Origin: CAZOJJ01 sp964580105 | GTDB taxonomy: Bacteria; Bacteroidota; Rhodothermia; Rhodothermales; Rubricoccaceae | Length of the DNA: 46,080 bases | Assembly: GCA_964580105.1 (NCBI GenBank) | Contig: CAZOJJ010000024.1 | Coordinates: forward strand, 1 to 46,080 | Reading direction: 5' to 3' | Shown: positions 17,365 to 25,719 of the stretch, piece by piece | Numbering within the stretch: the first letter of the stretch is position 1 | Layout: each line of letters opens with the position of its first letter | The notes under the pieces: generated by a model | Seen by the model: only the letters and a program-made list of their open reading frames with translations | What the model was told of the DNA's origin: nothing | The model's database searches: none | Position numbers and translations under genes: made by a program

Positions 17365-19260
17365 AGCTGCCTCGCCGTATGAAGAAGGTTATTGACATAG
17401 CGAAGGACGTGTACAGGGCGTACAGAAAGCCCTTGAGAACCGATGCGTCCAAGAGGTTCAACTTCTTCCCCCTATCTCTAGAGCCCCTGGTCATATTTAC
17501 CTATACCGGATGGGATCTTGGCAATGTCTTTCATATGTCAAGGGAGCTGGGGAGGCGGAGGGCGTGCTTCGTAGTGGGGTTCACTCGGTACCCAAGAAGG
17601 TGGCACCTGATGTATATGAAAAGGCAATTGAGGGCCTATATGAATGAATTCCCTCGCAACAAAATAGCGTTTCTTGCAAATTCAGAGGAAGAGTGCGAAA
17701 ACATGATTGGTGTAGGATTCGAAGCCTATCAAGTGTCGAACAATACTTTTCAGCGAGAAGATCAATTCGCGCTGGATAAAAATGCCGAGAAGCAGTACGA
17801 TGCAGTTATTAATTCAAGGTTGGCTCCCTGGAAGCGGATCGAACTCGCTCGGGATGTAAAGAATCTTGCAATCATTACCATCTTAGATGATCCAGACTAT
17901 GGGGAGTTTATACGGTATGAACTGAGGCATGCTTATTGGGCGAATTTTAAGGAGGGAGGCTACTCCTACCTGTCTAGATCGGAGGTGTCTACAGTTGTTA
18001 ACCAATCTCGTGTTGGTTTAATCCTGTCTGCTTTAGAGGGGAATAACCGGGCTTCAATCGAATACTTGCTCTGTGGTCTTCCAGTCGTATCAACACCTAG
18101 TAAAGGAGGGCGCGATGTTTTCTTTGATGAAGAATACTGCCTGATAGTTAACTCAAATCCTGGAGCCGTTAGGGATGCGGTCGCCGATCTGGTGGGTCGG
18201 AATCATGACCCTGTTAAAATTAGAGAGAAGACAATCGATAAGATTGTAGACTATAGGCACAGGTTTTCATCAATTGTGTCTATGTTGACGGATGGGCGGG
18301 TGGTCATAAACGTTAGTGATTGGCTGGATAAATATCCTGATAATATGGATTTTAGATGTAGTCCAAATAATTTTATTAAATTCCTAGATGGTCCGTATTT
18401 GCTCGATAATCCATTTGCCAAAAGCGAAAAATCAATAGAGATGGGTTCGTGAAAATTTATATGCTAATATGAGCTATTGGTTGTGTTGGCATAAGGCGAG
18501 TTTGATATATGAAGAATTTGGTATATGAAGAAACTGTATATCCATATTGGGGCGCGCAAGGCTGGAAGTACGTCCATACAGAAGTTTCTTGCCAACAATT
18601 CGGACTGGTTGAGCGGGTATGGAATTCGTTACATATCTGCTTCGAGAGGAGAGAAGAGCCAGGGAGATGCCTACTTTGCTCATCATAGGGCGGCAAGAGT
18701 GGCTAGGTTTGGTAGGAAATACTGGGATGAAATACTTGGCGAGATTGATCGAAGTGAGAATGTGAATACATTTGTCGTCAGCTCTGAGCTGTTCTACAAT
18801 CTTGATCCTGAATATGTTGGAATGATTAAAGATTATACACATGATATGGATGTGAGAATTGTATTTATAAAGCGCGACAAATGTGCCTTCTTGAAATCGG
18901 AATATAAACAGCAGATTAAGATCTCGAACGAAGATGGGTCGTTCTCGTCATTCTGTCAGCGGAATGGCCACCTGGCTGATTTCGAGATCTATGAAAATGT
19001 ATGGAGGCAGGCTTTTGGTGGAGATAGGATTCATGTGCTTCACTTTGAGAATTATATTGAGTCGAGTGCTGGCAATTTGATCGGCGATGTGCTGGAGATA
19101 CTGGGCTGCCCAGATGGAGGGCAGTATAAGGAAAAGCATAATGTTTCCGTTGAGGATGATAGATATATGACGTTAAGGTGTATCAATAAAATTGCAAACA
19201 TTTGTGGTGTTGGTAGGTCTAGGCCTGTGAAAATAATAAAGAATTCTATCGTTCGAAAAA
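17360..19260. other. AT-rich islet inside the polysaccharide locus
   Basis: Base composition drops abruptly after the ABC transporter stop and rises again near 19258. The stretch is rich in AT-ending codons (AAA, ATA, TTA, GAT), unlike both sides. It carries one glycosyltransferase and one sulfotransferase. Recent horizontal acquisition is the simplest reading. No integrase, insertion sequence or flanking repeat is visible. Confidence 0.75.
17379..18452 (+). CDS. GT4-like glycosyltransferase, AT-rich
   Basis: A 357-residue protein. The C-terminal half carries VGLILSALEGNNRASIEYL and CGLPVVSTPSKGG, the donor-binding E-x7-E-type region of GT-B glycosyltransferases (the glycogen phosphorylase/glycosyltransferase family 4 fold). 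The N-terminal acceptor half is divergent (IFTYTGWDLGNVFH). No membrane segment is seen, so it probably acts at the cytoplasmic membrane face on lipid-linked sugar. The ATG at 17379 was chosen; a TTG at 17361 overlapping the ABC stop would add six residues. Its AT-rich codon use differs sharply from its neighbours. Donor and acceptor are unknown. Confidence 0.75.
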   Translation: MKKVIDIAKDVYRAYRKPLRTDASKRFNFFPLSLEPLVIFTYTGWDLGNVFHMSRELGRRRACFVVGFTRYPRRWHLMYMKRQLRAYMNEFPRNKIAFLANSEEECENMIGVGFEAYQVSNNTFQREDQFALDKNAEKQYDAVINSRLAPWKRIELARDVKNLAIITILDDPDYGEFIRYELRHAYWANFKEGGYSYLSRSEVSTVVNQSRVGLILSALEGNNRASIEYLLCGLPVVSTPSKGGRDVFFDEEYCLIVNSNPGAVRDAVADLVGRNHDPVKIREKTIDKIVDYRHRFSSIVSMLTDGRVVINVSDWLDKYPDNMDFRCSPNNFIKFLDGPYLLDNPFAKSEKSIEMGS

Positions 19261-19364
19261 GGACGCCGGGGAACCTGGCCCATGGGGCCGTGACCCTGTT
19301 TCTGTCTGCCCGATTGTTTGATGGTGATGATGTATTGATAGATGGGCGGCCATGTCGTGGTTGA
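18525..19364 (+). CDS. Sulfotransferase-like protein, AT-rich
   Basis: A 279-residue protein with a PAPS-binding P-loop-like N-terminus, YIHIGARKAGSTSIQKFL (residues 5-22), and a 3'-phosphate-binding-like segment RIVFIKRDKCAFLKSEY (R117, S125). These are the two landmarks of PAPS-dependent sulfotransferases, so it is expected to move sulfate to sugar hydroxyls or amines. The start is the ATG at 18525; another ATG 16 bp upstream in a near-identical TATATGAAGAA context is out of frame. The last ~35 residues switch to GC-rich codons and end oddly (VLIDGRPCRG), so the native C-terminus may have been replaced at the islet junction. First of seven sulfotransferase-fold genes in the locus. Confidence 0.7.
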   Translation: MKKLYIHIGARKAGSTSIQKFLANNSDWLSGYGIRYISASRGEKSQGDAYFAHHRAARVARFGRKYWDEILGEIDRSENVNTFVVSSELFYNLDPEYVGMIKDYTHDMDVRIVFIKRDKCAFLKSEYKQQIKISNEDGSFSSFCQRNGHLADFEIYENVWRQAFGGDRIHVLHFENYIESSAGNLIGDVLEILGCPDGGQYKEKHNVSVEDDRYMTLRCINKIANICGVGRSRPVKIIKNSIVRKRTPGNLAHGAVTLFLSARLFDGDDVLIDGRPCRG

Positions 19365-19476
19365 TTGTGATAGATCGGTCGTCAGGTCGGGCGGCGCCCG
19401 TGCCGCTGTTCAGCATGATGCAGTACGTCTGGACGACTCTCCGCTCCTAACCAGCCCTAACCGGTCCCGCTGGGCG

Positions 19477-20289
19477 ATGGCCACCCTGAACGACCGTATC
19501 GCACTAAAAGCGAGGCGAATGACCTCGGCGCTCCGCGCCCTGCCCGACTTCCTCATCATCGGGGGGATGAAATGCGGAACGACGGCGCTGTACGAGTACA
19601 TCGTGCAGCACCCCCTGGTGCGCCCAGCCCTGGTGAAAGAGGTGCATTTCTTTGATGCGAAGTACTATAAAGGACTGGGATGGTACCGGATGCACTTCCC
19701 GTTAGGAACCCGTGGGCGGAAGTGGATGACCTGTGAGGCAAGTCCCTATTACCTGTTTCATCCGGCCGTTTCAGCTCGCATTCAGGCCACGCTGCCGGAG
19801 GTCAAGCTCATCGCCGTGCTCCGGAATCCGGTCGAACGAGCCTACTCGCACTACCAGCATACGCGGCGGAAAGGCTATGAGACGCTCTCGTTCGAGGAGG
19901 CGGTAGACCAGGAGGAGGCTCGATTGGAGGGGGAGCGGGAGCGGCTACTCAACGACGTGCGCTACCGGAGCTCCACGTATTCGGCCTACTCGTACGTCGC
20001 GCGCGGGATCTACTGGAAGCAATTGGAGCCGTATTTCGCGCGATTCCCGGCCGAGCAGATCCACCTCGTCCGTAGCGAAGACATGCGTTCGAATCCTCAG
20101 CAGGTCGTGGATGAGGTGGCAGCGTTCCTGGGGTTGCCGGCGGCCCGCGTTGCGGATTCCGTGCCCCGGAACATCGGCGACTACCGGGCTGACTGGACGC
20201 CGGTGCACGAGCGGCTCGCCGCGTACTACGCCCCGCATAACGCGAGGCTCAAAGATCTGACGGGGCGTGATTTCATGTGGGATCGGTAA
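19477..20289 (+). CDS. Sulfotransferase (heparan-sulfate-type fold)
   Basis: A 270-residue PAPS-dependent sulfotransferase of the Sulfotransfer_1 type. The 5'-PSB loop is DFLIIGGMKCGTTALYEYI (residues 24-42), then VKEVHFFD, a motif typical of heparan/heparin N- and O-sulfotransferases, and the 3'-PB segment AVLRNPVERAYSHYQH (R116, S124). The C-terminal RSEDMRSNPQQVVDEV and FLGL are also standard. The frame is open from 19342, but the ATG at 19477 gives the family N-terminus and the upstream part is low-complexity. The next gene starts 5 bp later. Expected to act on carbohydrate; the position sulfated is unknown. Confidence 0.9.
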   Translation: MATLNDRIALKARRMTSALRALPDFLIIGGMKCGTTALYEYIVQHPLVRPALVKEVHFFDAKYYKGLGWYRMHFPLGTRGRKWMTCEASPYYLFHPAVSARIQATLPEVKLIAVLRNPVERAYSHYQHTRRKGYETLSFEEAVDQEEARLEGERERLLNDVRYRSSTYSAYSYVARGIYWKQLEPYFARFPAEQIHLVRSEDMRSNPQQVVDEVAAFLGLPAARVADSVPRNIGDYRADWTPVHERLAAYYAPHNARLKDLTGRDFMWDR

Positions 20290-20294
20290 GGGGC

Positions 20295-21293
20295 ATGAGC
20301 GAGGCTACGTCACTACCGCCACACCGGGCGCCCAACCCGCGCCGCCTCGGGGTCTCGCCGGACTTCCTCATCATCGGAGCGATGAAGTCGGGGACGACCT
20401 CGATTCATCACCTCCTCGATGCCGACCCGCGCATCTTCATGCCCCAGGGGGAGGTGCAGTTCTTCTCCGTCGATGACATCGAGCAGAACCCGGTCTTCTT
20501 CCAGTACCTCGGCGACCGGTGGACGCGCCCCTCGTTCGAGGCGGACTTCGAGGAGCTCGATCGGTGGCACACCGGGGCCTACGCAGGCATGCAACCCGGG
20601 CAGCTGCTCGGCGAAGATGCTCCGTCCTACCTCCCCTCTCGCCGTGCCATCGACCGCCTTGCGAGGTTTCTGCCCGGTGCCAAGCTGATCGTCACGTTGC
20701 GCGACCCGGTGGACCGGCTCGAATCGCAGTACTGGCACTGGGTGCGGACTTTCCGGGCGCACTTCGATCTCGAAGAGACGTTGCAGTACCAGCCCGGCAA
20801 CCTCCTCCAGCGGAGTTACTACGAAGAGCAGCTTCGGCACGTTCTCGACCGGTTCCCGCGCGAGCAGGTGCTCGTACTCCTCTTCGAGTCGCTCATTCGC
20901 GACGAGGCGGGGAGCACCGCCCGCCTCTACGACTTCCTCGGGATGGCGCCGCCGGAGGGGCAGGCGGCTCCTCCGCCCCACAGGAACGCCGGGCGCTACC
21001 CGCGCTTCCCCCGATTGGCCGGTTGGCGAAACCGCGCGTTCCGTCGGCGGTACGGACGCAAGTACCTCCAACGGGTGCCGTGGCTGCCCGAGCCGGCGCC
21101 GACGCCGTGGCCGTCGCGGCTCGGAATGGCGTTGGCGCAGCGCCTGAACCGCAACGTTGCGCGGCGCCCGGCGCCGATGCGCCCGGAGACCCGGGCGTTC
21201 TTGGCGGCCCTGCTGAGAGAGCGCAACGCCGGTCTCGGCGACCTGCTCGGCGAAGACCTCGCCCGCTACTGGCCGACCTTCTCCACCCCCTGA
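20295..21293 (+). CDS. Sulfotransferase (Sulfotransfer_1 type)
   Basis: A 332-residue PAPS-dependent sulfotransferase: DFLIIGAMKSGTTSIHHLL (residues 23-41) binds the 5'-phosphosulfate and IVTLRDPVDRLESQYWHW (R136, S144) the 3'-phosphate. VQFFSVD takes the place of the KEVHFFD motif. The C-terminal ~90 residues are rich in Arg and Pro and form an extension compared with the preceding gene. It shares the fold with its upstream neighbour but is only distantly similar outside the motifs, so ancient duplication or separate acquisition are both possible. It lies 5 bp after the previous stop and 3 bp before the next start. A GTG at 20277 would overlap the previous gene. Confidence 0.9.
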   Translation: MSEATSLPPHRAPNPRRLGVSPDFLIIGAMKSGTTSIHHLLDADPRIFMPQGEVQFFSVDDIEQNPVFFQYLGDRWTRPSFEADFEELDRWHTGAYAGMQPGQLLGEDAPSYLPSRRAIDRLARFLPGAKLIVTLRDPVDRLESQYWHWVRTFRAHFDLEETLQYQPGNLLQRSYYEEQLRHVLDRFPREQVLVLLFESLIRDEAGSTARLYDFLGMAPPEGQAAPPPHRNAGRYPRFPRLAGWRNRAFRRRYGRKYLQRVPWLPEPAPTPWPSRLGMALAQRLNRNVARRPAPMRPETRAFLAALLRERNAGLGDLLGEDLARYWPTFSTP

Positions 21294-21296
21294 TCC

Positions 21297-22421
21297 ATGT
21301 CCGAAACGGGCTTCGCCACTCGGCTTTCCTCCTCCTCGGCGCCGCTTTCGGCACGGCGCAGCGTGGGTGACGCGATCGCCCGGCGCCTACGGCGGGTGTG
21401 GCACCGGATTGACCCGGCGCTGATCCGGCTCTGCAGCCGGTCGGGTGTGGGGAGCTCGCTCTACTACGCCCTGTTCAACCGGTCGTTCGACCGGGAGCAC
21501 CGCGCCGTGCTCCAGGGGCGGCTCCGGTGGGAGGGGAGTCGGAGTGGTCCCAGCGCTACGTCCAGCCTGCTGCGGCGCAACGTGCATCGGCTGGAGAAGG
21601 GGCTGCTCATGCGGCCGCGCCGCGCCGTGTTCGCGCTCGACTACATCGGCGAGACCGTCGCGTTCTACGAAGCGACGGTGCGGGCGAACGGCACCCTCGT
21701 CTCGGAGGGTGAGCGGCGCTGGGCGCGCGACGTGCTGGCGGAGTACTTCGCCGTGACGGGCTCGCACCCGACGCTCGACCCGCTCCGGGAGCGGTTTCAC
21801 CGTTTGCCCGACGGACTGCCCGAGGCGGACACCCCCGCGCGCTTCATTCCGTACCAGCGCGATCTGGCGAACGGCCCGTCCGTTGATTACGACGACCTCC
21901 TCGCGCTCGCCTGGCGCCGGCGCTCCGTCCGCTGGTTCGAGGATCGTCCGGTGCCGCGCGAGCTGATCGAAAAGGCCGTGGCGGTGGCGAGCCTGTCGCC
22001 GAGCGCCTGCAACCGCCAGCCGTTCTTCTTCCACGTCTTCGACGAGCCCGCCCTGGTGGACGAGGTCGCGGCGTTGCCCGGTGGCACCAAAGGGTTCCAC
22101 CACCAGTTCCCGGTCATCATCGCCGTCGTCGGCGAGCTTCGGAACTACTACGGCGAGCGAGACCGCCACCTCATCTACGTGGACGCCTCGCTGGCCGTGA
22201 TGAGCTTCGTGCTCGCGGCCGAGACCCTTGGGCTGGGCACCTGCTGCATCAACTGGCCCGACATCGAGGAGGACGAGGCGCGCGCCGTCGAGCGGCTCGG
22301 GCTCGAGCCCGACCAGCGGCCCATCATGTTCCTCGCCGTCGGGTTTCCGGATCCCGAGGGCATGGTGGCGTACTCGCAAAAGAAGCCGACCCCGCAGCTC
22401 TGCCGCTTCAACTTCGAATGA
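21297..22421 (+). CDS. Nitroreductase-family protein with long N-terminal extension
   Basis: A 374-residue protein. The C-terminal half (from about residue 200) is a nitroreductase/FMN-binding fold: RRSVRWFEDRPVPRELIEKA with the R-x-S FMN motif, SLSPSACNRQPFFFHVF, and GLGTCCINWP. The first ~195 residues form an unusual extension that includes LLRRNVHRLEKGLLMRPRR and is not part of classical nitroreductases. Proteins of this shape sit next to pyruvyl transferases in several capsule loci, so a role in sugar or pyruvyl-group modification is likely; the reaction is unknown. Its stop overlaps the start of the pyruvyl transferase by 4 bp (ATGA). Confidence 0.82.
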   Translation: MSETGFATRLSSSSAPLSARRSVGDAIARRLRRVWHRIDPALIRLCSRSGVGSSLYYALFNRSFDREHRAVLQGRLRWEGSRSGPSATSSLLRRNVHRLEKGLLMRPRRAVFALDYIGETVAFYEATVRANGTLVSEGERRWARDVLAEYFAVTGSHPTLDPLRERFHRLPDGLPEADTPARFIPYQRDLANGPSVDYDDLLALAWRRRSVRWFEDRPVPRELIEKAVAVASLSPSACNRQPFFFHVFDEPALVDEVAALPGGTKGFHHQFPVIIAVVGELRNYYGERDRHLIYVDASLAVMSFVLAAETLGLGTCCINWPDIEEDEARAVERLGLEPDQRPIMFLAVGFPDPEGMVAYSQKKPTPQLCRFNFE

Positions 22422-23542
22422 CGATCGAGGTCACCGGGGTCAACACGTGGAACAAGGGGGCCGAGCTGATGCTCGTCGCCGTCCGGGAGCACGTGCGGAG
22501 ACTGCGGCCCGAGGCGCGGCTGGTGGTCGATCCCTGGTTCGGCACCTACGCCGAGCGGGCGCGCCACGGCCTCTGGCTGCGGCCCGCCTTCCGCCGCCCT
22601 GGGCGCTCCCGGCTCGCCTTCGGCCTCATGCCTCCGTCGTTCCGCCGCCTCGCGGGCCTCGTCGCTCCCGGCGAGGTAGACGTGCTGCTGGACGCGTCCG
22701 GATTCGCCTTCGGCGATCAGCACCCGCAGGAGCGGGTCGTCGCGTTCGCCGAGCAGGTGGAGGCGGCGCGGGCGGCCGGGCGTCGCGTCGTGCTCCTCCC
22801 GCAGGCGCTGGGCCCGTTCAGGAACCCGGGCGGTCGGGATGCCTTCCGGCGGATCGTGCAGGCAGCCGACCTCGTCTTCGCGCGCGACGAAATCTCGCTC
22901 GGCCACGCCCGCGAGGCCGCCGGCGACGCTCCCGCCCTGCGCCTCGCGCCCGACTTCACCAACCTCGTCAAGCCGGCGGTGCTGCCCGAGGAGGACGTCG
23001 CCTGGATCGTGCCGAACGCGCGGATGGTCGAGAAGGCGGCCAGCCGCGCCGAGGCGGACGCCTACGTGCCGCTCCTGGCCACGTGCATCCGGGAGGTCGA
23101 GCGGGTGAACCTGCGCCCGCGCGTGCTCATCCACGGCCGCGACGACGCCTCGCTCGTGGACGGGCTCGCCCGCCTCGTCGGCCACGGCCTCGACGTGGTG
23201 CGCGAAGAGGACGCCGTTGCGATCAAGCGGCGGCTCGGGAGTGGCCGGCTGGTCGTGGCTTCCCGCTTTCACGCCCTCGTCAGCGCCCTCTCGCAGGGGG
23301 TGCCGTCCATCGCCACCAGCTGGAGCCACAAGTACGAGATGCTGTTCAAGGACTACGGCTGCGAGGACATGATTCTGCCGGTACCGGCCGAGCCCGGCGC
23401 CGTCGCCTCGCTCGTGGCGGCGGCAACGGGGCCGGGGCGCGCCTCGCTCGCCGAGCGCATTGTGGAACGTGGCCGCCGTCTCGAAGAGCAGACGCGGGCC
23501 ATGTGGCAGTGTGTCGATCAAACCCTTGGCCTCGCTCCCTAG
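22418..23542 (+). CDS. Polysaccharide pyruvyl transferase family protein
   Basis: A 374-residue GT-B-like protein of the PF04230 family, which transfers pyruvate from phosphoenolpyruvate as a ketal onto a sugar of an exopolysaccharide. Family marks: the N-terminal NTWNKGAELMLVAV loop, VDVLLDASGFAFGD, VLLPQALGPFRNP, and the C-terminal VVASRFHALVSALSQGVPSI followed by SHKYEMLFKDYG. It is translationally coupled (4-bp overlap) to the nitroreductase-like gene. Some members carry out other transfers, so pyruvylation is a family-based expectation. Confidence 0.87.
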   Translation: MTIEVTGVNTWNKGAELMLVAVREHVRRLRPEARLVVDPWFGTYAERARHGLWLRPAFRRPGRSRLAFGLMPPSFRRLAGLVAPGEVDVLLDASGFAFGDQHPQERVVAFAEQVEAARAAGRRVVLLPQALGPFRNPGGRDAFRRIVQAADLVFARDEISLGHAREAAGDAPALRLAPDFTNLVKPAVLPEEDVAWIVPNARMVEKAASRAEADAYVPLLATCIREVERVNLRPRVLIHGRDDASLVDGLARLVGHGLDVVREEDAVAIKRRLGSGRLVVASRFHALVSALSQGVPSIATSWSHKYEMLFKDYGCEDMILPVPAEPGAVASLVAAATGPGRASLAERIVERGRRLEEQTRAMWQCVDQTLGLAP

Positions 23543-23567
23543 CCGAACGGCAGTGCCACGAGACCCT

Positions 23568-24461
23568 ATGATGCCCTCGGTGGCCCACGCGCTCCGTCGA
23601 GTTCCGCATTTGAGAGGCTACGGCCTCGAAGCATACCGCTGGATCTCCACGTACGCGCGACTGTACGGGGTCGAGCGGCGGAACCCGGTCATCGTCTTCC
23701 AGATGGGCAAGGTGGGGTCGAGCACGGTCGTGGATGCGCTCGAGGCGTCCGGTTGTGGACCCGTCCTGCATGTGCACACCCTCACGGGCGAGGAGCTGGG
23801 GCGGGCCGTCGCCCGCCAGCGCGGCTCCGCGGCACCGTACCTGCACGAGCACCTCATCACCTCTTCGGTGCTCCTGCGGAAGCTGAAGGACGGGCTGTTC
23901 CCCTGCCGCATCATCACGCTGACGCGGGAGCCCGTGGCCCGCGCCGTCTCCCACGTCTTCGAGGACAACAGGAAGAAGATGGAGCAGGTGCGGCAACGAC
24001 ATGGGGCCTTCACCGCCGCGGACGTTATGGCCGTTGTCACGGACCTGTTGCGCACCGATAACGGCATCGCCGACCCGACGCGCTGGTTTGACCGCGAGCT
24101 GCGGGCGGTGACGGGGGTGGACGTCTTCGCACGTCCGTTCGACGCCGACCGGGGGTACACCATCTTCGAGAGCAGCCCCGCTCCCGTGCTGTTGCTGCGG
24201 ATGGAAGACCTGGACCGCGCGTTGCGCCCGGCTCTCGCTGATTTCCTCGGGGTTGATCCCGCTTCGGTCCTCGTCGGGCGCAGAAACGTGGGGGCCCAGA
24301 AATGGTACGCCGAGCTGCTACAGGAGGTGAAAAACACATATCGGCTGCCCGAGCCCCTCGCCGAGCGCGTCTACGGGACGCGCTACGTGCGCCACTTCTA
24401 TGGAGAGGAGGCGGTGGCGATGCGAAGCCGCTGGACGATTCGGGACGAGGCATCGTCATGA
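23568..24461 (+). CDS. Sulfotransferase-fold capsular polysaccharide protein (NKWYS-like)
   Basis: A 297-residue protein with IVFQMGKVGSSTVVDAL (residues 42-58), a P-loop-like PAPS-binding segment, and RIITLTREPVARAVSHVFED (R120, S128), a 3'-phosphate-binding segment. The segment NVGAQKWYAELLQEVKNTY near the C-terminus resembles the conserved block of the putative capsular polysaccharide synthesis family PF10364. It probably sulfates the glycan, but the family is little studied. Start chosen at the first of two adjacent ATGs (23568). Its stop overlaps the next start (ATGA). Confidence 0.75.
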   Translation: MMPSVAHALRRVPHLRGYGLEAYRWISTYARLYGVERRNPVIVFQMGKVGSSTVVDALEASGCGPVLHVHTLTGEELGRAVARQRGSAAPYLHEHLITSSVLLRKLKDGLFPCRIITLTREPVARAVSHVFEDNRKKMEQVRQRHGAFTAADVMAVVTDLLRTDNGIADPTRWFDRELRAVTGVDVFARPFDADRGYTIFESSPAPVLLLRMEDLDRALRPALADFLGVDPASVLVGRRNVGAQKWYAELLQEVKNTYRLPEPLAERVYGTRYVRHFYGEEAVAMRSRWTIRDEASS

Positions 24462-25675
24462 GCATGCCTTTCCACACCGCCGGGAGGGGGAGAGGGTGTG
24501 TGCTCATCGTGCAGTACAGCGCGCGCCGCGACGGGTCGGCCATGAGCGCGTTGCTGCTGGCGGACGGCCTTCGCGAGGCCGGGTGGGGCACCCATGTCGC
24601 GTTCGCGGCGCCCGGACCGATGGCGACGGTGTTCGAGGAGCGCGGACACGCGGCGGAGGTCGTCCCCCACAAGAACTGGCTGCGCACGAAGCGCTACACG
24701 AGCTTCGTGCGCAATGCGCTCCGCGAGTTGCGCACGATCCCCGCCATGCGAGCATGCATCGAACGAGTTCGCCCCGACGTGGTCTACGTGAACACGGGGG
24801 CCAGTGCGGTCGGGGTGTGGGCGGCGCGGAACGCGGGCGTCCCGGTCCTCTGGCACCTCCGCGAACTGTTCGACGACGTAGGAGGGGAACTGGTCGTTCC
24901 GTCTCGTCTCCGGGCCCCGATTCGTCGTGTCATGGCCGCGTGGCCCGACCGGCTGGTCGTGAACTCGGAGGCCGTCGCACGGAACGTGCTGGGCGCGCGC
25001 GCCGGCCAGGCCTCCGTCGTTCCCAACGCCGTCGAAGACGGCTTTTTCGCGGAGGCGCGGTCGGTCGAGGCAGCCCGTTCGGCACTGGGCCTCCCCACGG
25101 AGGGCCTGGTCGTGGGGGTGCCCGGCACGCTGCGGCCCATGAAAGGACATCCGTTCTTCTTCCGAGCCATAGCGCCCCTTCTTCGGAATCGGCCCGGCGT
25201 GCTCGTGGCCGTGACGGGCGGTACGTCCGGTGCCTACGCCGCGTCGCTGCGGCTGCTCGTCGAGGAACTCGGAATCGGGCCGCAGGTCCGCTTCCTGGGC
25301 GACGTGGCAGACATGCCCGCCCTGTACCGTGCCTCGACGCTCGTCTGCATCCCTTCCCGCGCCGAGCCGTTCGGCCGGACGGCGATCGAGGCGTTTGCCG
25401 TCGGGACGCCGGTGGTCGCGTCGGCCGTCGGGGGGCTCCTCGAACTCGTCGAGGACGACCGGACCGGGCGCCTCGTGCCGTACGACGACGACGACGCACT
25501 GGTCCGGATCGTTGGCTATCTTCTCGACGTGCCCGAGGAGCGAGCCCGGCTGAGCGGGACCGCGCGGCGTATGGCCGAAGAGCGCTACGGCGCTGCGACG
25601 TATCAGGCCCGGCTCCTCCGCCTCGTTCGTCAAAGCCTCGCCCAGGGGATGAAAGAGGACGCCGCAACTGCGTAA
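24458..25675 (+). CDS. Glycosyltransferase family 4
   Basis: A 405-residue GT-B glycosyltransferase. N-terminal half: VLIVQYSARRDGSAMSALLL (acceptor domain, Gly-rich loop) and PDVVYVNTGAS. C-terminal half: VGVPGTLRPMKGHPFFFRA, then RAEPFGRTAIEAFAVGTPVV with the E-x7-E donor site, and GRLVPYDDDDAL. It probably adds one sugar to the lipid-linked repeat unit at the inner face of the membrane. Start at the ATG overlapping the previous stop by 4 bp; the frame is open further upstream inside the previous gene. A 44-bp gap follows. Confidence 0.88.
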   Translation: MSMPFHTAGRGRGCVLIVQYSARRDGSAMSALLLADGLREAGWGTHVAFAAPGPMATVFEERGHAAEVVPHKNWLRTKRYTSFVRNALRELRTIPAMRACIERVRPDVVYVNTGASAVGVWAARNAGVPVLWHLRELFDDVGGELVVPSRLRAPIRRVMAAWPDRLVVNSEAVARNVLGARAGQASVVPNAVEDGFFAEARSVEAARSALGLPTEGLVVGVPGTLRPMKGHPFFFRAIAPLLRNRPGVLVAVTGGTSGAYAASLRLLVEELGIGPQVRFLGDVADMPALYRASTLVCIPSRAEPFGRTAIEAFAVGTPVVASAVGGLLELVEDDRTGRLVPYDDDDALVRIVGYLLDVPEERARLSGTARRMAEERYGAATYQARLLRLVRQSLAQGMKEDAATA

Positions 25676-25719
25676 GGCCCTGCGCGGCGGCACCGAACCA
25701 CCACCCGATCGTCACGTAT

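Noticed and set aside
18509..18524. Upstream ATG as the start of the AT-rich sulfotransferase
   Set aside because: It is out of frame with the PAPS-loop reading; the ATG at 18525 gives the family N-terminus directly.
17360..19260. AT-rich islet as an insertion sequence or integrated element
   Set aside because: No transposase, integrase, terminal inverted repeats or target duplications; both genes fit the glycan function of the locus.
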